Source: Plantago ovata
Taxonomy: Eukaryota > Streptophyta > Magnoliopsida > Lamiales > Plantaginaceae
Assembly (NCBI GenBank): GCA_028274465.1
Contig: CM051457.1
Span: forward strand, 102,113,982 to 102,177,981
Direction of reading: 5' to 3'
DNA: 64,000 bases
Under the pieces are notes generated by a model. It did no database searches, had not been told where the DNA came from, and saw only the letters and a program-made list of their open reading frames with translations. The position numbers were made by a program, and so were the translations under genes. Shown here in pieces: positions 56,696-64,000 of the stretch (position 1 is the stretch's first letter; every line of letters starts with the position of its first letter).

Positions 56696-58517
56696 TTCAA
56701 TTCCTTCCTAGACTTCTCCGTATCCTTTGTCTTACCAAGGATGTTGCAAATGGTGTTGAAGGTGTTCTCGAACACGTTCTTCTCAACATGCATGAAATCC
56801 AAGTTGTGTCGTATGATAAGACTGCTCCAATAAGGCAAGTCCTAAAAGATGCTTCTCTTCTTCCATCCACAAGTCTTGCTGATCTTATTGTTATGCTTCT
56901 CCCACCCTAACTCAGTCACTTTCTTTAGATCCAACACATCAATAATTGCTAGGATCTCTTTGCCAGTTAGATGCTTCGGGGGGCCTTTCTCCACAACTAC
57001 CCCTTTCTTGAATTGATCTCTCTTCCTTCGGAAAGCATGGTCTGGATCTAGAAACCTCCGATGACAATCAAACCAACGCACTTTCCCACTCACAGTCAAT
57101 CTAAAAGCATCAGTATCATCTAAACAATGGGGACAAGCAAGTCTCCCCGATGTCTTCAAACCAGACAGCATAGAGTATGCTGGAAAATCAGAGACTGTCC
57201 ACAGAAGTGCTGCCCTCAAGGTGAAGTTCTTCTTCTTCGAGACATCATATGCAGGGATGCCCTTCGCCCACAACTCTAGCAACTCCTTGATAAGGGGTTG
57301 CAAGAATACATCCAACTTCACACCAGGATCATCTGGCCCAGGCACCAACACAGTCAAGAACATGAATGGTGACTTCATGCAGTCACCAGGGGGAAGATTG
57401 TACGGGGTTAGCATCACTGGCCAACACGAGTACCTCCGTTCACTACCGAATGGGTTAAAGCCATCTGTACAAAGCCCGAGTCGTACATTCCTAGGCTCGG
57501 CTGCAAAATCTCCAAAGAGCCTGTCAAACTCTTTCCATGTTGGTGTGTGCTCCATTACCTTAGGATCCTTTGGAGCCACTCTTTCACTGTGCCACCGCAT
57601 CTTATCAGCTGTTGTGATGAATGCATACAACCTCTTCAACCGAGGTGCTAGGGGAAAGTACCCCATCTTCTTGAAAGATAGATTCTTCTTCTGTCGTTTG
57701 TTTGATGCACCCTTTTTGTAGCGTATGTATCTTGCATGGCCACAAAACTTGCACTCAAGTAGATATTTTTCCTACCCCCAATAAATCATGCACATCTTCT
57801 CACAACAATCTATCTTCTCCATAGGCAACCCCATAGCTCTCATCTTCTTTTGAGCTTGGTAATAGTCCTTAGGCACTAGATTGGTTTGAGGACAACACTC
57901 GGATAGCAAATGAACATTTGCACTGAAGGCCTCCTTAAACTGGCCTCCACCCAATGCCTTATTAGCCATCAGCCTAGACAACAAAGACATCTCCGTGTGT
58001 GTAGGGCATCCTGGCCATATGGGTTTCTTCTCAGCTTCCAACATGTCAAAGAATTTCTGGTCCTCTACATTTGGTGGCTCCTTTACATCATTAGGAGCAA
58101 AATCTGGACCAGCTAGATTATGCACCATCTCTTCCATCCGCTCACCATCAGAAGCATGACGAGGTCGGGGAAATACTTGAGAACTAGGCGGGGTCAGAGT
58201 CACTTCCCCTCGTTTGACTCTTCTTCATCATCTGTGGGTCTATCGGAAAGGGAGGTGGTGGTCGTTTCTCACCATGACAATCCCATATAGCATATCCAGG
58301 CACAAACCCATTCCGTCTCAAGTGTTCAACTACCGTTGCAGGAGGCAAATAGTTGAAATTCCTACATTCTTTTGGCATTGCAAGGGCACTTTATAGACCC
58401 TTTGCTCACACAATTGGGATGTTCCAATGCAAATTCAATGAAGGCTCGGACGCCTTTCTCAAAACTAGGAAGGATGAAGCCATCAACAACACGGTTGTAC
58501 ATCCAAGAACGATCCAT
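56696..58517 (-). pseudogene. CACTA B transposase, 5' part (transposase-associated domain and TNP2)
   Basis: Starts at ATG 58517 (MDRSWMYNRVVDGFILPSFE). Frame breaks lie near 58370 and 58200. The longest intact piece, 56842-57666, holds the TNP2 core: PLAPRLKRLYAFITTADKMR, NPFGSERRYSCWPVMLTPYN, DCMKSPFMFLTVLVPGPDDP, RAALLWTVSDFPAYSMLSGL, DTDAFRLTVSGKVRWFDCHR. A TAG follows the conserved CMIYWG (57775). Towards its 3' end the sequence reaches NLDFMHVEKNVFENTFNTI (~56813-56755) and then the nested element. Its counterpart in A has a ~210-bp deletion here. Confidence 0.85.
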
Positions 58518-59253
58518 CATATAGTCAATACTCAATTTCAACATCTAACATCCATCCTCAATACTCAATATCACTAAGAATTCAATTTCACCATAAATCT
58601 ATCAAATTATCAAGTCCAAGGATAATATAATACTCAATACTTGTTAAACAACCTAGTAGGAACTAAACATAAACATGAAATTGCTCAAACACATCGAAAA
58701 TCAACGAATTCCTAAATATGTAAAAGTTAGGGTTTATGCTAATTACCTTCAATTTTGAAAAAAATGGTCCATGGGTAATGAAATTGAATGTCCAATCTTG
58801 TTCCTTGCTCCACTAGTTTCGAATAGACTCCAAGGTTGATCGATTTGGATGAGTAATGCTCTAGATTCAAATTTTTATTATTTTCGCGGGTTGATAAGAG
58901 AAGAGAGACAGAGAAGAAATGGGGGAGGAAGAAGACGATCGCGATCTGTATACAGAACTTAGCGACGGATGACCTTATCCGTCACTATAAGTTGATTATC
59001 CAATTTCTTTTCCTTTTATTTTTATATTGGTCAACTCCTTTAGCGACGGATAGTTTTATCTGTCACCATTTTAGTGACGAATAAAACTTATCTATCGCTA
59101 ACTGCAAGCCAGATTGGATGTTCCAAAGGACGAACTGAGCCTAGAGCGCAGCTCGTCCTTATCCGTCTCTAAGATTAGCGATCTGTCGCTAAATAGCGAC
59201 GGATGCAATCCGTATCTACTCTTCCGTCGCTAAAAGTCAGATTTCTTGTAGTG
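58518..59253. other. 5' leader and subterminal region of CACTA B
   Basis: AT-rich leader followed by inverted GCGACGGAT repeats. The stem-loop AGGACGA...TCGTCCT at 59127-59159 (7 bp plus inner CTG/CAG) ends 94 bases before the right terminus. Confidence 0.65.
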
Positions 59254-59825
59254 AATAAAACTCAGAACATGAATCAGTGCATATGCATTGTTCTGTAGCA
59301 ACAAGTCCTCTTGGGATACAACATGAAATCTTTTTGGAGTTCCTCCAAGACAGGCAAGATGTTTCAACTTTCAACATATGCTGCCATGCTGGGCTTTTGC
59401 ACCCTTGGCCAATATTCCATCATGGAAAGACATCATGACTGATCATGACCTTAATGCATAGAGATTGATGGATGTATATTGTATGACATTGATGATTGAT
59501 TTGACTTTGTTTTCTATTTAATGTGTATTAGTAAATACTTTTTTAAGAACATACGGTAGGCTCGCCCCAGTCCCAAACTAGCTATTCGTGGCTTTGTTAT
59601 TTGTTCTCCAAGTTAGTAATGTTACAAAAATAAAATTAGGAACCATAAATAATATTAAGGCAATTTTCTATCCAATTTTTTTAGATTTTTTACGCATTCA
59701 TTTTTCATTTGCTTTTTTAAATTCTTTGTGTTTATTTTCTTCGCAAACTTTAATACCACTAAATCAAACATATACACATCATACATACTTTATTTCCGTT
59801 TAAAAAAAATATTTTATTTAATAAA
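59254..59825. other. Host flank between CACTA B and the LINE
   Basis: A short coding-like stretch at ~59388-59460 (WAFAPLANIPSWKDIMTDHD) ends in a stop; no family recognised. The rest is AT-rich without features. Confidence 0.35.
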
Positions 59826-62700
59826 GGGAGTAGAGGGCCAACTAGTGCAGAGATTGAGAATGTTGTGGGAACTATGAGCCCTCGTGTGGATCCAGCAGTC
59901 AATCAGGATCTATCTCAGCCTTTTACTGCTCTCGAGGTAAAAACTGCTCTTTTTTATATGTATCCCTTAAAATCCCCTGGTCCTGATGGCATGCCTGCTT
60001 TATTTTACCAGCGTTTTTGGCCCGTAGTTGGCGATAATGTTACTGATTGTGTTCTTGATTTTTTGAATAATCGTAATATTAATCCTCAGCTTAATTATAC
60101 CCATGTTGTCCTTATCCCTAAGTGCAAAAATCCTGATCTGATTACTCTTCGTCCAATAAATTTGAGTAATGTCCTTTTCAAAATTGCCTCGAAAGCTATT
60201 ACTAACCGCCTTAAACCTCATATGAACTCCATTATTTCTGAGACTCAATCTGTTTTTGTACCAAATCGACTTATTACGGATAATGTGTTAGTTGCATATG
60301 AGATAAATCACTTTATTAAGCAAAAAACCAAGGGCAAAGAGAACTTTATGGCCTTAAAGTTGGACATGAGTAAGGAGTATGATAGAGTTGAGTGGCCTTT
60401 TTCGGAGAGAGTACTCGAGAAGTTGGGGTTCGATCATTCCTTTATTAATCTAATTATGATGAGTGTTAAAACAGTTTCTTACTCCATACTTCTAAATGGA
60501 GTCCCTCTTGATCCATTTCAGACGGAGAGGGGGATCCTCTTTCACCTTATCTTTTTCTTTTTTGTACTGAAACTTTTAGTGCACTTATTTGTGATGCTGA
60601 GGAGTGGGAGGTGTTAAGGGGTATTGGTGTTACCCCAAATGCACCAAGGATCTCTCACCTTTTATTTGCAGATGATACTTTGCTATTTTGTAATGCTGAT
60701 GTGAATTCTGCTAGAGAAATTCATTTGAGCTTATATAGGTATGCTTTGGCTTCAGGACAAGTGATTAATGTTGATAAGTCTACTGCTGTCTTTAGTAGAA
60801 ATACGGGGAGTGAGAGGGTGGAGGAGGTGAGGGGCTATCTTCCAATACGGGCAGTTGAGAAACATGAAAAGTATTTGGGGTTGCCTACTGAGATGGGCAG
60901 ATCTAAGCGTGAAGTTTTTAGCTGGCTGAGGGAAAGGGTATGGAGTAAATTACAGGGGTATGGTAACAAGACTTTGTCGAGGGCGGGTAAGGAAATCCTT
61001 ATTAAATCAACAATTCAGGCTATCCCTACGTATGTCATGGGTTGCTTTAAGCTACCAGAGTATCTGTTGAAAGAAATAGAGTCGATGGTTGCTAAATTTT
61101 GGTGGAGCAATGGGAAGGATAAGAAATTACACTGGGTGAACTGGCATTTTCTTTGTAATAGTAAGAGAGATGGTGGGATGGGTTTTCGAGACCTTCATTC
61201 TTTTAATCTTGCTACGCTTGGAAAACAAATATGGCATTATAAAATTTCCAGATTCCCTTTTGAGAAGAATTTTCAAGGCTAAGTACTTTCCCAATTGTGA
61301 TATTCTTGATTCCATCCCTAATTCGAATGCATCTTACACTTGGAAAAGCATTAATGCAGCTCTACCTTTAGCTAAGGAAGGTGTCCGATGGAGGATTGGT
61401 AATGGAACGAATGTTAGTGTATGGGAAGACAACTGGTTGCCGAGAGATTTTAATCTTAAACCCACAACTCCTGACTTTCACAACTTGGGTCACTTCCCTG
61501 CCTCTCTGCTTATTATTAAACAGGATACGTGCGCCTGGGACGAGGAGCTACTCTAGGAGCTTTTCTGGGAGCAAGATATTGAGGCAATGTTGCAAATTCC
61601 CCTTTGTTCTTCTCAGGCAGCAGATATGAGAATGTGGCACTATTCTAAGGCCGGTTTTTATACTGTACGTAGTGCTTATTATCTTGCGAGAGATTTAAAG
61701 CAGAGGGATGCATCTGCAAGAGTAGGGGGCATAGTGGTAGAACTGTCCAAAATTGGAGCTGGGTGTGGAACATTAAACCGCCAAATAAAATAAAAATCTT
61801 TGTCTGGCGCCTGCTTCATCGCTCCCTACCTGTTTTAGAGACTTTACGTCGCCGTGGCTTGCTTTCTGATTGTGTGTGCCCTGTCTGCTATTGTGCGGAT
61901 GAAAACCTGTTGCATACTTCTAAACACTATCACTTTGCTAGATGTTACTGGGCATGCTCACATTTACCTAATGCTATTATACTTACAGATGCACAGGACA
62001 TTGGAGATCGGATTGATACGATCAGATGTCAGTTGCCTAAGCAGGATGTTGATCTATTTCTTTGCTCCCTTTGGACGATCTGGGGCAATAGAAATAAAAA
62101 GGTACATGATGGTGAACTCTATGATCCATTGGAGTCTACTATTTTTGTACAAGATTACATACGCAGATTTGCAGAAGCTCAGGCATTGTACACGCCCCCA
62201 GACCACCAGACCACCAGACGACCAGCAACAATGGCATCCACCGCTGGATGGGAGTGTTAAAGTTAATTTTGACGCCTCTGTTCGTAATCAAGAAGGTGGC
62301 AACAATCTGGGATATGTTATTCGAGATTCCAGTGGCGTTATCCTTGCTTGGGGCTCTCAGTTCTTGCCACACATTATGGAGCCTGAGATTGCTGAAGCTA
62401 CATCGGCTCTGTTGGGAGTTCAACGTGCATTACAGATGAATCTTATCGATTTGCAGCTTGAAGGGGACTGTCATACAGTGATCAACCAGCTACAGCAACG
62501 CATCACCTCTTTCTCAAGGATTGGCGGAATTATTCAAGAAATACAAGTAATCACGAGTTCTATTTCAATTAATTTTTCTTTTGTTTGACGTTTATGTAAT
62601 AAGGTAGCACACTTAATTGCTCATGACTGTGCTTGTGATTGCATGGGAACTTCGATCTTTTCGTTTGTAAATCCAGATAGTCTGAATCCTTGATTCATTA
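59826..62700 (+). mobile_element. L1-type LINE, 5'-truncated, decayed: reverse transcriptase, zinc-binding and RNase H domains
   Basis: Non-LTR retrotransposon remnant. The reverse transcriptase begins near EVKTALFYMYPLKSPGPDGM, with VVLIPKCKNPDLITLRPINL, ITNRLKPHMNSIISETQSVF and KLDMSKEYDRVEW (normally KAYDRVEW). A frame change near 60525 occurs within the GDPLSPYLF block. The catalytic HLLFADDTLLF is at ~60660. After RT come NKTLSRAGKEILIKSTIQAI and MGCFKLPEYLLKEIESMVAK. Further frame changes and stops lie near 61280 and 61555, the zf-RVT domain (IKPPNKIKIFVWRLLHRSLP) is at 61765-61930 and RNase H (DGSVKVNFDASVRNQEGG) at 62245-62590. The endonuclease part is missing. Confidence 0.9.
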
Positions 62701-64000
62701 ATATATTATCTTTTTCTAAATTTTTTTTTATCAAAGTGGGAAAAAAGAACAAAAGATTTGGGTGGCGGGGGTCACGTAGTGAAAAAAACATGTTTACTTA
62801 CTAGTGATTAATGCCATCACCTAACCTAAGCACAAGGACAATATAGAGAATAAAGTTGTCATTCATGTTCTTTGATTTGCAATCTCATAAATTATTCTTT
62901 TTAAATTTAAAAATTCATTGAAGGATTAGAACGTTCATTAATATTGGAAAACGATGTTTTAAATAAATTGGTAAACAAAATTTTGATAAATTATAATGAA
63001 TAGTTGGCACAAATATTGTGATGAAGCTTCCATACTCTTAATATGTTTTTCAAATGCTTAACAATGTAGCTTTGTAATTTTAAAGTGGTAAGTAGTGTAG
63101 GAGTAGAGTAGCTTAAATTAACCATTTAAAAAAATAAAATTAGTTAACTCGTGGTTTGGAGATATGTTATAAAATATTCCAACACTATTTGATTATTTAG
63201 TTATTCAGTTGTTCTTTACTTTTGTTTGGATAAGGTCATTGTCGGGTAATGTCTCTAAAACTCTATATACTTTAACCTTATCGTAAATATAAGGCATGAG
63301 AAAGTATTTTTCTGATTGGTCAGTTTGTATTTAGATAAGTTCTTTTAGAATATACCTGAGTTACTATATAAGTTTTACCAATTTATTTATAAATCCACGA
63401 GTTGATGAATAAAGTTGATTTATTCATGTAGATGACAAAACACCTTTCTAGTTTGCGTGGGCGTTAATCATTCTTTTCACAATCCAGTCTATTTTTTCAT
63501 TATGCCGACGTATCCATATTGGGGGTTATCCGCGATCTACTACGTTCACCGATGACGGATGTATTCGTTTAATGTGCTATTTCACTGTTTATTTATTCAT
63601 TTTTGCTATTTTCACTGGTAGTTCGTAAATCCGTAAACAAGATCCCAAAATAAATTCAGTGAATATTTAAATTCATTAGTTATCTTCACCAATTTACCTC
63701 CTTTTTTTAAAAAAAAGACACCACGCTCTATCCATATTCCAATACCAAATCAAAATACTTTGAGTCAAAGACTACTCTATTCACATAATCACTAAAGAAG
63801 AGTGTGATACTTTTAATATATTATATTTACATAATACTCATAAAAATAGTTTCTATTCAATTCACACAATAATTTTTCTTTTCTTTTGGTTTCCCCTATC
63901 TATAAGTTTGACTAATTTACTACTACTCCTTAACACATTATTAAGTAATAGACATAAAGATGTAACCATAACAAACCAAACAAATTACCAATAAGAGCCT
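62701..64000. other. Gene-free AT-rich right edge
   Basis: No coding stretch, splice-bounded exon or repeat terminus recognised in the last 1.3 kb. Confidence 0.4.

Larger units (their letters stand above)
51542..59253 (-). mobile_element. CACTA transposon B, TSD AAT, with nested CACTA
   Basis: Ends CACTACAAGAAAACAAC and ...GATTTCTTGTAGTG, flanked exactly by AAT (51539-51541 and 59254-59256). Subterminal repeats TTAGCGACGGAT and complements match element A. The minus-strand transposase (52155-58517) is the paralogue of A's, broken by stops, a ~330-bp deletion near 53056 (A still has that DUF4218 segment) and the nested element at 53343-56692. It preserves the TNP2 stretch lost in A. Confidence 0.92.

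Noticed and set aside
1-64000. CRISPR array, bacterial operon or organelle DNA
   Set aside because: No regularly spaced identical repeats with unique spacers; genes have spliceosomal introns and nuclear transposons dominate.

Overview
Coordinates inside multi-exon genes and transposon ends were read by eye and may be off by 1-2 bases. The window is nuclear DNA of a flowering plant, most likely a eudicot: short GT-AG exons in AT-rich DNA, an S-protein homologue, plant proton pump-interactor and ZPR1 genes, and abundant Ty1/copia, CACTA and L1-type elements. I cannot fix the order or genus.

The left part (1-14.7 kb) is mostly mobile DNA. It holds a gutted copia element (1-4169), a diverged CACTA-like element carrying exons that look captured from a host gene (4634-9412), an S1-type secreted peptide gene (10168-10641, minus), a LINE remnant and a Tourist-like MITE cluster.

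The central part (14.7-35 kb) is the gene island. Four host genes all lie on the minus strand: a proton pump-interactor 1 homologue (15795-18809), a membrane-anchored PH-like protein resembling DUF7642 (22979-26519, six coding exons), a histone-fold TAF8/TAF3-like protein (26942-27595) and ZPR1 (29521-34974, 16 exons, 491 aa). A 91-bp piece of the 5' leader/promoter of the histone-fold gene is repeated almost perfectly in front of ZPR1. A tRNA-type SINE with clear target-site duplications follows.

The right part (36-64 kb) is a transposon graveyard with readable stratigraphy. Scrambled NOT4 exons are followed by CACTA element A (37825-44758), whose transposase is split by a solo copia LTR with TSD GCAAG. 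Two further solo LTRs follow (45172-46199, TSD CTATC; 49340-50431, TSD AGACA). Element C (46532 to about 48900) is a relative with altered subterminal repeats. Element B (51542-59253, TSD AAT) is a sister of A and contains a nested non-autonomous CACTA (53343-56692, TSD GTA). Copies A and B are reciprocal empty sites for each other's insertions. The nested element carries an intact-looking three-exon 141-aa gene and a cluster of strong hairpins. A decayed L1-type LINE closes the window (about 59826-62700).

The least expected signals sit in the CACTA elements. Two families carry a tRNA-Pro-derived block, with pol III A and B boxes still recognisable, at a similar offset from the 5' end. A stem-loop lies about 95 bp from the 3' end in B and the nested element, and at the matching 3' position in C. 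The subterminal repeat differs by one base between the A/B/nested group and C.
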